Part shown: positions 1 to 7,192 of the stretch, piece by piece
Numbering within the stretch: the stretch's first letter is position 1
How the letters are laid out: every line of letters begins with the position of its first letter
Virus record (IMG/VR): IMGVR_UViG_3300025592_001620
Span: 1-39,055 of that record
Length of the DNA: 39,055 nt
Source: a virus
Strand: one strand, 5' to 3'
The notes under the pieces: model-generated
Database searches by the model: none
Seen by the model: only the letters and a program-made list of their open reading frames with translations
What the model was told of the DNA's origin: nothing
Made by a program: the position numbers and the translations under genes

Positions 1-324
1 TTGAGTACTTGTAATATTACAGAAGATAAATTCATTGAGGTTATTAATGGACTAGCTAAATACGAGGCCGTTGATGTAAGTATGTTCGAGCCAATTACTT
101 CATTAGATCAGGACATACTATTAACTAATATAGACAGTTTAGGTATTATGATGATGTTTATTTGGTTATCAGCTATTTTTGGTATTGGGGATGAGGAAGG
201 TAAAGAATTACTAGGTCAAGGGGATGTACTCACTGGGCATGTTATTGTTACCTTTGTCAAAGCATACCAAACAAAAAGTTACACTGATGAAGAAGTTGAT
301 TTCCATGTAAGGTCTTTACTGTAA
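1..324 (+). CDS. Acyl carrier protein (phage-encoded)
   Basis: A 107-residue acidic helical protein that reads as an acyl carrier protein. The 4'-phosphopantetheine site is the D45-S46-L47 triad, followed by a hydrophobic helix (GIMMMFIWLSAIFGI) like helix II of ACPs, where 'DSL-x-hydrophobic...EEFG' is typical. An N-terminal helix (about residues 7-24) and an acidic linker precede it. Family members are about 80 residues, so this one has a longer C-terminal helix. S46 would need a host phosphopantetheinyl transferase. The stop is directly followed by the ATG of a ketoacyl-ACP synthase, a natural partner, which strongly supports the call. The reading frame begins with TTG at the first base of the window. 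The first residues look like an ACP N-terminus, but the true start could lie upstream. It is not a standard N4 core gene as far as I know. Confidence 0.8.
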   Translation: MSTCNITEDKFIEVINGLAKYEAVDVSMFEPITSLDQDILLTNIDSLGIMMMFIWLSAIFGIGDEEGKELLGQGDVLTGHVIVTFVKAYQTKSYTDEEVDFHVRSLL

Positions 325-1356
325 ATGTATATTACCCACCTCAATTCTATATACTCTAATGAAACTACATTAATAGATTATGTTCCCTACCCTCAACGTG
401 TACATCAAGTATCAGATGGGGGGATACGGGTAGCTCAGGGAATTAAAATACTTCCTTCTGAATTTGTAGAGTATCTACTAGCAGGCTCTCAGGGGGCTAC
501 TACAAGGTCTTTAGATATTCTTAGGGGGATTGTAGCAGCTAGGGGGAAGACAGGGCTAATACTGGCTACAGGAGGCTCTGTATGGACAGGATATGGCACT
601 ACGATACCATTAACTAATAAGTACCCTAAACATCGTATGTTACCATTAGGTATGACTCAGATATATGCTGGGCAGCTAGCAAATAAGTTAGGTGGTGTTG
701 ACTATGTATCTACAGATACTACTTCCTGTATCTCTGCTCATTCTGCCTTGCATCATGCTAAACTATTAATTGATAGTAGTAGGTTAGATAGGGTAATTGT
801 AGTATCTAGCGACAATGGGGCTAGTGAGGAGTATATGCATTTCTTTGGCGAGCAGGGGCTATGTTTATTAGAATCAGATGGCGTAGATGCTAATAAATTT
901 AGGTTAGGCCAGGGAGCTAATATCACAGTAGTGGAATCCCCCACATCCTTAAAACAAACTAAAAATACACCATTAGCTAAAGTACATGATATTAATATAG
1001 TATCCGAGACACACAGTAATCCTTTAGGTATTGCTCCTACAGGTATTGGATATAGAAAAGCTATTACTAGTATTTTAACTCCAGCTATGGTATCCTCAAT
1101 TAACTTTGTTAAAACACATTCGACTTACTCAGATGATAATCAAGTGGAATGTGAGGTTGTTAAGGAGCTATTAGGTAATATGCCAACAGTAAACTATAAA
1201 AAGAAGATCGGACATACAATGGGACCTAGTGCAGCTATAGAGATGCACTTAGCTATGGGAGACCGTAAGGGTACCTTTCTGAGTTTAGGTGCTGGTATGG
1301 GTAATGTATTCGCAGCTGCTATTGTGGAGACCCTCGATGCCTTTACCGAAGAATGA
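325..1356 (+). CDS. Beta-ketoacyl-ACP synthase (FabF/FabB-like)
   Basis: A 343-residue thiolase-fold condensing enzyme, expected to join an acyl group to malonyl-ACP. The nucleophile is C135 in TTSCISAHSAL, matching the 'TxCxSxxxAL' elbow. The two catalytic histidines are H265 (KTHSTYSDDN, as in the 'HGTxTxxND' motif) and H297 (KKIGHTMGPSAAIE, as in 'KxxxGHxxGAAG'), with the conserved Lys at 293-294. The Cys-His-His set is complete, so an active enzyme is likely rather than a decayed copy or a chain-length factor. It is shorter than FabF (about 410 residues). ATG follows the ACP stop with no gap, so the two are probably translationally coupled. Its 3' end overlaps the next gene by 20 bp. It lies upstream of the portal gene on the same strand and so is probably expressed late. 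Substrate and product cannot be told from sequence. Confidence 0.82.
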   Translation: MYITHLNSIYSNETTLIDYVPYPQRVHQVSDGGIRVAQGIKILPSEFVEYLLAGSQGATTRSLDILRGIVAARGKTGLILATGGSVWTGYGTTIPLTNKYPKHRMLPLGMTQIYAGQLANKLGGVDYVSTDTTSCISAHSALHHAKLLIDSSRLDRVIVVSSDNGASEEYMHFFGEQGLCLLESDGVDANKFRLGQGANITVVESPTSLKQTKNTPLAKVHDINIVSETHSNPLGIAPTGIGYRKAITSILTPAMVSSINFVKTHSTYSDDNQVECEVVKELLGNMPTVNYKKKIGHTMGPSAAIEMHLAMGDRKGTFLSLGAGMGNVFAAAIVETLDAFTEE

Positions 1357-1669
1357 AATATTGTTTGCTTCGGCTTCTGTTATACAGAAAGGGGAGGCTA
1401 TGCTATTCTACCAGTATAGGAAAGATATACCAGGATACCTAATAGCAGCAATTATATGTGCCCCTAATACATACGCTCGTATAGATCTCGTAGGAGTAAT
1501 GAATTACTTTTTTAAAGAAATAGTTAGAGATAGGGAAGCATACTGCTCCTTATTTCTAGATGGCATAACGGATATATTTCCAGGGCAATTGTCGTATAAA
1601 CAAGAGCTAAATGGTTTATCAATATTTAAGATAGACCATTCTAAATTTAAAATACTTATAGGCACATAA
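1337..1669 (+). CDS. Hypothetical protein between ketosynthase and portal
   Basis: A 110-residue protein I do not recognise. The frame is open from 1289, but the ATG at 1337 is preceded by GGAG at a good spacing, so I chose that start. It overlaps the ketosynthase 3' end by 20 bp in another frame. The predicted fold is mixed alpha/beta with a hydrophobic strand (YLIAAIICAP), an amphipathic helix with FFKEIVRDREAYC, and a final strand pair. Size and strand pattern are loosely reminiscent of the GNAT-like small proteins found next to head genes in several podoviruses, but no acetyl-CoA loop is evident. It sits 3 bp before the portal ATG and in an operon with the ACP and ketosynthase, so an acyl-transfer or virion role is possible but unproven. 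Confidence 0.6.
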   Translation: MPLPKNEILFASASVIQKGEAMLFYQYRKDIPGYLIAAIICAPNTYARIDLVGVMNYFFKEIVRDREAYCSLFLDGITDIFPGQLSYKQELNGLSIFKIDHSKFKILIGT

Positions 1670-1672
1670 AGC

Positions 1673-3847
1673 ATGATTGAAGAGAAAGCAGATATCATAT
1701 CACCAGAATCAGATCAGATAGTAGACTGGGAGAATCCCCCTACTTTAGAAGACCTAAAGCAAGACTTAACAGAGGCTACTTCTTCCCACAGTGCACACGA
1801 AGTAGAAGTAGATACTTGGCTGAATGCCCTTAATGGCAATCAGGTAATCAAAGCTAAGAAGGGTAGATCGAAGATTGTACCTAAACTTATACGTAAACAA
1901 GCCGAATGGAGATACTCTAGTTTAAGTGACCCTTTCCTTAATACAGATGAACTATTCAATACTTACCCTAGAACCTTTGAGGATAAAGCTAATGCCTCAC
2001 AGAATGGGCAAGTACTTAATTACCAATTTAGCTCTAAACTAAATAAGACTAAGTTTATAGATGAGTATGTACGTACTGGCGTAGATGAAGGTACTGTTGT
2101 TATCAAGTTAGGTTGGGAGTATGCGGATGAGACTATAGAGGTGCCAGTACCTGACTTTGAGTTTCAACAAACACCAGATGCAGGGCAGATACATCAACAG
2201 CTACATGGGATGATGCAACAGAGTCCTGAACAGTTCCAGACTGAAGTGCCACCTGAGATGCAGCAAGCACACCAGATGACTATGCAGGGAGGAGTACCTG
2301 TCGTACCGGTACAGGTAGGCTCTCATATGGAAGAGCAGACCAAGATTGTAAGGAACCAACCTACTATTGATGTATGTGACTATCGGAATGTAGTGATAGA
2401 CCCTACCTGTAAAGGGGATCTAGATAGAGCAGAGTTTATTATATATAGCTTTGATACCTCTATGTCTGAACTAGAGAAAGATGGTAGGTATATTAATTTA
2501 GATCATGTAAACCTAGAGTCTGGTAGTGCGTTAGCTCAGGAGGATCATTCTATAGAGGATGACTCTAACTTCACTTTTAAAGATAAACCCCGTAAGAAGA
2601 TAGTAGCCTATGAGTACTGGGGATACTGGGATATCAATGATACAGGTGTTGTAGAACCTATAGTAGCTACTTGGATAGGTGATACTTTAATTAGGATGGA
2701 AGAGAACCCATTCCCAGATAAGAAACTACCATTCGTATTAGTTCAGTATTTACCTAAGCGTAATAGCGTATATGGTGAACCTGATGGTGTATTGATTGAA
2801 GACAATCAGAAGATCGTAGGTGCTGTCACTAGAGGTATGATAGATATTATCGGTAGATCAGCTAATGGTCAGGTAGGCTCTAGGAAGGATGCCTTAGATA
2901 CCGTTAATGCTAGGAAGTTTAAGAATGGTGAAGACTACACTTTCAATAGTAATGTAGATCCTCGTCAGGCTTTCCATATGGGTACATACCCTGAGATACC
3001 TAATAGTGCAATGAATATGCTCAGTCTTCAGAATAACGAAGCAGAGAGTCTTACAGGGGTGAAAGCATTTAGTAGTGGTATTAGTGGGGCAGCTCTCGGA
3101 GACACTGCTACGGGCATTAGGAGCGCCTTAGATGCCACTTCTAAGAGAGAGCTTGGTATACTCCGTAGACTAGCTAACGGTATTACTCAGGTAGGTAGAA
3201 AGATTATATCTATGAATGCTGAGTTCTTAGATGACCAAGAGATTATCCGCATTACTAATGATGAGATGGTAGAGATCAATAGAGATGATCTAGGTGGTGA
3301 TTATGATATTAAGTTATCTATATCTACCCCAGAAGAAGATAACCAGAGAGCAGAACAGTTAGCATTCATGTTACAGACTATGGGTAACAGCATGCCTCAG
3401 GATATGTCTCAAATGATTCTAGCTGATATAGCTAAGTTACGGAATATGCCTACTCTCGCACATAAGATTGAGAACTTCCAACCTCAGCCTGATCCTATGC
3501 AGCAGCAGAAGGTACAGCTAGAGATGCAGTTACTACAAGCACAGATAGCTAATGAGACTGCTAAGGCACAAGAGAATCAAGTTGATGTTGGACTTAAACA
3601 AGCTAAGACTGTCACTGAGGAAGCTAAGGCAAGAGCAATGCACAGTGGAGCTGACCTACAAGACTTGGACTTTGTAAGTAAGGAATCCGGTGTAGATGAC
3701 GTTAACCAAGAAGAGAGAATGAAGCTAGGTCACCAACAAGCTATGGAACAGAAGGAGTTCGATAGAAGGAAGGACTTGGATTCTAAGACATTTGATGCTA
3801 TGCTTAACAAAGAATCAGAGGTACCTCAACAGTACCCAGGTTTATAA
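1673..3847 (+). CDS. Portal protein (N4 gp59-like)
   Basis: A 724-residue head-tail connector that would form the dodecameric DNA channel at one capsid vertex. The N-terminal third carries the stretch typical of N4-type portals (KKGRSKIVPKLIRKQAEWRY followed by SSLSDPFLNT), with the order 'RS-(I/V)VPKLIRKQAEW' recognisable. A Gln/Met-rich insertion lies at about residues 165-220. The last ~120 residues are long charged helices rich in Gln, Glu and Lys, as in the portal barrel. The length is close to N4 gp59 (about 760 residues, from memory). It is the first core structural gene in the window and is followed by gp58-, gp57- and gp56-like genes in N4 order. The ribosome-binding site in front of ATG 1673 is weak, so coupling to the upstream stop at 1669 is likely. 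Confidence 0.88.
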   Translation: MIEEKADIISPESDQIVDWENPPTLEDLKQDLTEATSSHSAHEVEVDTWLNALNGNQVIKAKKGRSKIVPKLIRKQAEWRYSSLSDPFLNTDELFNTYPRTFEDKANASQNGQVLNYQFSSKLNKTKFIDEYVRTGVDEGTVVIKLGWEYADETIEVPVPDFEFQQTPDAGQIHQQLHGMMQQSPEQFQTEVPPEMQQAHQMTMQGGVPVVPVQVGSHMEEQTKIVRNQPTIDVCDYRNVVIDPTCKGDLDRAEFIIYSFDTSMSELEKDGRYINLDHVNLESGSALAQEDHSIEDDSNFTFKDKPRKKIVAYEYWGYWDINDTGVVEPIVATWIGDTLIRMEENPFPDKKLPFVLVQYLPKRNSVYGEPDGVLIEDNQKIVGAVTRGMIDIIGRSANGQVGSRKDALDTVNARKFKNGEDYTFNSNVDPRQAFHMGTYPEIPNSAMNMLSLQNNEAESLTGVKAFSSGISGAALGDTATGIRSALDATSKRELGILRRLANGITQVGRKIISMNAEFLDDQEIIRITNDEMVEINRDDLGGDYDIKLSISTPEEDNQRAEQLAFMLQTMGNSMPQDMSQMILADIAKLRNMPTLAHKIENFQPQPDPMQQQKVQLEMQLLQAQIANETAKAQENQVDVGLKQAKTVTEEAKARAMHSGADLQDLDFVSKESGVDDVNQEERMKLGHQQAMEQKEFDRRKDLDSKTFDAMLNKESEVPQQYPGL

Positions 3848-3885
3848 TTTAACTAACTTTTTAACTAACCACATAAGGATTTACC

Positions 3886-4227
3886 ATGACTAGACAGGAT
3901 CAAGCTATACAAGAAATAGAAGTAGGGATTGAAGAAGCTAAAGAAATTATAGCTTTGAGGGACAGCCTAGATAAGTTAAGGAGCAATCCAGACTTTAAGA
4001 AAGTAATCAATAAAGCTTACTTTCAGGACGAAGCAGTCAGACTAGTTATGGCTAAAAGTTCTCCTATGGAAGAAGCACAGCTTGCAAACATAGATAAAAT
4101 GATGTACGGTATAGGTAGTTTAGCTCAGTTCTTAGATACTATACTACGTAATGGGGATGCAATGGAGCAGTCAGTTAAGGAAAGTGAACAAGCTAGAGAA
4201 GAGATACTTAGAGAGGGACTTGATTAA
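3886..4227 (+). CDS. Small helical protein (N4 gp58 position)
   Basis: A 113-residue, almost wholly helical, acidic protein with heptad-like stretches (IQEIEVGIEEAKEIIALRDSL and a C-terminal EQSVKESEQAREEIL). It has no catalytic motif. It has a clear ribosome-binding site (ATAAGGATTTACC before ATG) within a leader that resembles the one before the gene at 6653 (shared TAACTAAC...ACATAAGGA). Its TAA shares one base with the next ATG (TAATG at 4225-4229), indicating translational coupling. Position between portal and the acidic gp57-like protein suggests a head-assembly or minor virion role. The function is not known to me. Confidence 0.7.
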   Translation: MTRQDQAIQEIEVGIEEAKEIIALRDSLDKLRSNPDFKKVINKAYFQDEAVRLVMAKSSPMEEAQLANIDKMMYGIGSLAQFLDTILRNGDAMEQSVKESEQAREEILREGLD

Positions 4228-5387
4228 TGAATACTATAAATGATAGCAGTTTAGGGATGACAGATGAAGAGTTCCTAAAACAAGACCCTAGTACCTTTGA
4301 AACAGATGATATAGATACTGCTGGAGATACAGAAGCAGTATTAGAAGAGAATACAGATACTGAGGCAGAGCATACTGCTGATGTGGAAGTAGAGGATGAG
4401 AATCCTCAAGATGTAGAAGCCCAAGAGCAACTTGATCCATCAAGTGAAGATGACGAAGTAAGCCAACCAGAAGGGGATACCCAGACGGAGCATGAAACTG
4501 AATCTAAAGTTAATGAGGAAGAGTCTCTTGATACAGAAGCCGAAACTAGTGACACAAATGGGGATACTCAGGAAACACAAGAGGTAGACTTCCAAGGAGC
4601 GTATAAGAGGATCTTTGCACCGTTTAAAGCCAATGGTAAAGAGATGCAGGTAGACAATGTCGAGGACGTTGTTAAGCTTATGCAGATGGGTGCTAATTAC
4701 AATAAGAAGATGTCGGCTATTAAGCCGCAGCTAAAGATTGTGAAGATGCTAGAGAATAACGGTTTACTTCATGAAGGTAAACTTAATAATCTCATTGACC
4801 TATCTAAGAAAGACCCTGCAGCTGTAGCCAAGCTTATTAAAGATAGTGGTATAGATCCTTTAGATATTGATACTGATAAGGATGTTGATTACAACCCAAC
4901 CGAGTATAGTGTATCAGATAAAGAGTATGAGCTAGACCAAGCCCTGAATGATATTAGGGATAGTAGCACTTTTAATAAAACACTAGACGTTATGAGTCAA
5001 CAGTGGGACACTAAGAGTAAAACTATTATTTCAGATAGTCCTGCGATAATTGGTATTATTGACCAGCATATGCAGAATGGTGTATATGAACAAGTCAGTA
5101 GTCTTGTTGAAAGAGAGAAAGCATTAGGCCACCTTGATGGGGTGGCTGATGTGGAAGCTTATAGACAAGCAGCAGAGTACTTAGCATCTACCGGTGTACT
5201 AGTTGGGGGGACACAAACACAACAACCAGCTACCAGTGTATCAGAGACTAAAGCAAAACCGGATACAGCAGAGCTAAATAAGAAACGTAAAGCTGCTGCA
5301 TCCAGCAAGTCTAAGCAGGCTGCTTCTAAACCTAAGGAAGACTTCCTAGGGTTGTCAGATGAAGAGTTTATGAAGCAGTACGCTTAG
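4227..5387 (+). CDS. Acidic scaffold-like head protein (N4 gp57-like)
   Basis: A 386-residue protein in the slot directly before the major capsid gene. Residues 1-125 are extremely acidic and low-complexity (Asp/Glu/Thr). The middle (about 130-320) is helical and includes an ordered segment around FQGAYKRIFAPFKANGKEMQ. The C-terminal 40 residues are basic (KKRKAAASSKSKQAASKPK). An acidic head, helical body and basic tail are usual for capsid scaffolding proteins, so I infer a scaffold or capsid-assembly role. It begins with LGMTDEEFLKQ (residues 9-19) and ends with LGLSDEEFMKQ, the same short motif at both termini. It is coupled to the previous gene by TAATG. An annotation as a tape-measure or minor structural protein would be the main alternative. 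Confidence 0.7.
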   Translation: MNTINDSSLGMTDEEFLKQDPSTFETDDIDTAGDTEAVLEENTDTEAEHTADVEVEDENPQDVEAQEQLDPSSEDDEVSQPEGDTQTEHETESKVNEEESLDTEAETSDTNGDTQETQEVDFQGAYKRIFAPFKANGKEMQVDNVEDVVKLMQMGANYNKKMSAIKPQLKIVKMLENNGLLHEGKLNNLIDLSKKDPAAVAKLIKDSGIDPLDIDTDKDVDYNPTEYSVSDKEYELDQALNDIRDSSTFNKTLDVMSQQWDTKSKTIISDSPAIIGIIDQHMQNGVYEQVSSLVEREKALGHLDGVADVEAYRQAAEYLASTGVLVGGTQTQQPATSVSETKAKPDTAELNKKRKAAASSKSKQAASKPKEDFLGLSDEEFMKQYA

Positions 5388-5422
5388 ATTAATTTAACTT
5401 TAATTTATAAGGATATATTATT

Positions 5423-6553
5423 ATGGCTACAAATTACAATGACCCACTAGGTGGGACAGCTTCAACTATCGGGTCTCAGGCACGTACTGATTACTACCAC
5501 AAGAAAGCACTTATCGCTGTACGTGATAAGCAGTACTTTATGCCTTTGGCTAATGTACGTGCTATGCCTAAGCATATGGGCAAGAAGATTAAGCAAGATG
5601 TCTACATCCCATTGCTTGATGACCGTAACGTAAATGACCAAGGTTTGAGTGCTGCAGGTGCAGTAATCGCAGACGGTAACCTATATGGCTCTAGTAAGGA
5701 TACTGGAGTTATCGGTACTAAGATCCCTACTCTTACTGAGAATGGTGGACGAGTTAACCGTGTAGGTTTCACACGTCTACAGATTGAGGGTGATATCCAC
5801 AAACGTGGTTTCTTCACTGAGTATACTCAAGAGTCTTTAGACTTTGATAGTGATGCAGAGCTTCTATCCCATATTACTGAGGAAGCTTTAGTAGGTGCTA
5901 ATGAGCTTACTGAGGCAGAGCTTCAGTCGGACCTTATTACTACTGCTTCTGCAGATGGTACTGTTTACTACATCGGTGGTACAGCTAAGGATGAGGTTAC
6001 TGGTGTAGTTACTTATACTGATCTTATGAACTTGTCTATTGCATTAGATAATAACAAGACTCCTAAGCAGACTAAAGTAATTGCAGGTTCACGTATGATT
6101 GATACTAAAACTATCAATGGTGGGCGAGTAATGTACATTGGTTCTGAGATGATTCCTGCTATCCGTGCTATGACTGATTTGCATAGTAACCCAGCATTTG
6201 TTTCAGTAGAGAAATATGCTAATGCAGGTAACATCCTAAACGGTGAGATTGGTTCAGTAGATCAGTTCCGTCTAGTAGTCGTTCCTGAGATGCAATCATC
6301 TGTAGGTGCTGGTGCTGCTGGAGTAGATATCTACCCAATGCTTGTTGTTGGTGATGGTTCATTTACTACTATCGGTTTCCAGACTGACGGTAAGACTGTG
6401 AAGTTCACTATTAACCACAAGAAACCTGGGAAAGAGATTGCAGATCGTACTGACCCTTATGGTGAGACTGGCTTCTATTCTATCAAGTACTACTATGGCT
6501 TCATGGCTCTACGCCCTGAACGTCTTGGTATTGTTTGGACAGAAGACGCATAG
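5423..6553 (+). CDS. Major capsid protein (N4 gp56-like)
   Basis: A 376-residue coat subunit with probable HK97 fold. The N-terminal region has the N4-type signature ([20 protein letters not shown] and then a [12 protein letters not shown] segment), which I recognise from N4-like coat proteins of about 400 residues. A long basic/aromatic segment ([19 protein letters not shown]) near the C-terminus is also typical. Codon choice differs from its neighbours: many CGT, GGT and AAC codons, consistent with high expression. The ribosome-binding site is AAGGA in an AT-rich 35-bp leader. A strong hairpin pair after the stop (6570-6622) would reduce read-through into the rest of the late operon, giving the coat gene a higher yield. 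Confidence 0.9.
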   Translation: MATNYNDPLGGTASTIGSQARTDYYHKKALIAVRDKQYFMPLANVRAMPKHMGKKIKQDVYIPLLDDRNVNDQGLSAAGAVIADGNLYGSSKDTGVIGTKIPTLTENGGRVNRVGFTRLQIEGDIHKRGFFTEYTQESLDFDSDAELLSHITEEALVGANELTEAELQSDLITTASADGTVYYIGGTAKDEVTGVVTYTDLMNLSIALDNNKTPKQTKVIAGSRMIDTKTINGGRVMYIGSEMIPAIRAMTDLHSNPAFVSVEKYANAGNILNGEIGSVDQFRLVVVPEMQSSVGAGAAGVDIYPMLVVGDGSFTTIGFQTDGKTVKFTINHKKPGKEIADRTDPYGETGFYSIKYYYGFMALRPERLGIVWTEDA

Positions 6554-6569
6554 GTAGAAGTGTAATAGT

Positions 6570-6622
6570 GTAGCCCTCTAGTTTGTATTGTAGAGGGCTA
6601 CCATATGAAAACTTCTTTCATA
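6570..6622 (+). terminator. Double hairpin after the capsid gene
   Basis: Two adjacent perfect stems follow the capsid stop. The first is an 11-bp stem (GTAGCCCTCTA at 6570-6580 with TAGAGGGCTAC at 6591-6601; 10-nt loop). The second is a 7-bp stem (TATGAAA at 6604-6610 with TTTCATA at 6616-6622; 5-nt loop). An outer AGAAGT/ACTTCT pair (6556-6561 with 6611-6616) could form instead of the second. There is no long T run, so it may be a partial terminator or an RNA-stabilising 3' structure that sets capsid mRNA abundance. Confidence 0.7.
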
Positions 6623-6652
6623 GATAACTAACTAAACACATAAGGACACAAC

Positions 6653-7192
6653 ATGGATATTGACAATATGGATATTGAGGATGTAAAAGCAGAACTAGAA
6701 GTAGCTGGTGTTAAACTCCACCATAAGACAGGTGAAGCCAAATACCGTCAAGTGCTCTCAGAGGTCGTAGCAGGGACTTATAACAATAAGCCTGATAATA
6801 CTCCTCCTGTAGCCGTAAGCAGCCCGACAGAGCTTACAGTAGAGCAGAAAGCTATGAAGCTATCACGTATTGTAGTATCTCCAAATGATCCACTGCAATC
6901 TACGTATACAGGCCTAATCTTTACAGTCAGTAGCTCTATCATTAATAGAGGTAAAGCTATTAAGAAGTTTGTACCATTCAATAATGATGAAGGGTGGCAT
7001 GTACCTAATATCTTAGTTAAGCAAATTCAGAATGCTGAGATGCAGAAGTTTAAAACTATTAAAGCAGCGAACGGTGAGAAGCAACTAGTACCGTATATCA
7101 CTAAAAAATATAATGTACAAACTCTTCCTGACCTAACTCAACCAGAGCTAGATAAACTAGCAGACCAACAAAAAGCTAGAGGAGATACCTAA
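6653..7192 (+). CDS. Virion-associated protein (N4 gp55 position)
   Basis: A 179-residue protein. The N-terminus (residues 1-45, DIEDVKAELEVAGVKLHHKTGEAKYRQVL) looks like a SAP/LEM-type helix-extension-helix, a small nucleic-acid or protein-binding unit found in several phage head and internal proteins. A Pro-rich linker follows, then an unrecognised mixed domain. The last 25 residues are a charged helix. It is preceded by an ACACATAAGGA leader, and its stop abuts the next ATG. By position it corresponds to N4 gp55. The exact role is unknown. Confidence 0.6.
   Translation: MDIDNMDIEDVKAELEVAGVKLHHKTGEAKYRQVLSEVVAGTYNNKPDNTPPVAVSSPTELTVEQKAMKLSRIVVSPNDPLQSTYTGLIFTVSSSIINRGKAIKKFVPFNNDEGWHVPNILVKQIQNAEMQKFKTIKAANGEKQLVPYITKKYNVQTLPDLTQPELDKLADQQKARGDT

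Noticed and set aside
1289-1336. Longer start for the third gene
   Set aside because: It would overlap the ketosynthase by 68 bp with no ribosome-binding site. The ATG at 1337 has GGAG at a good distance.
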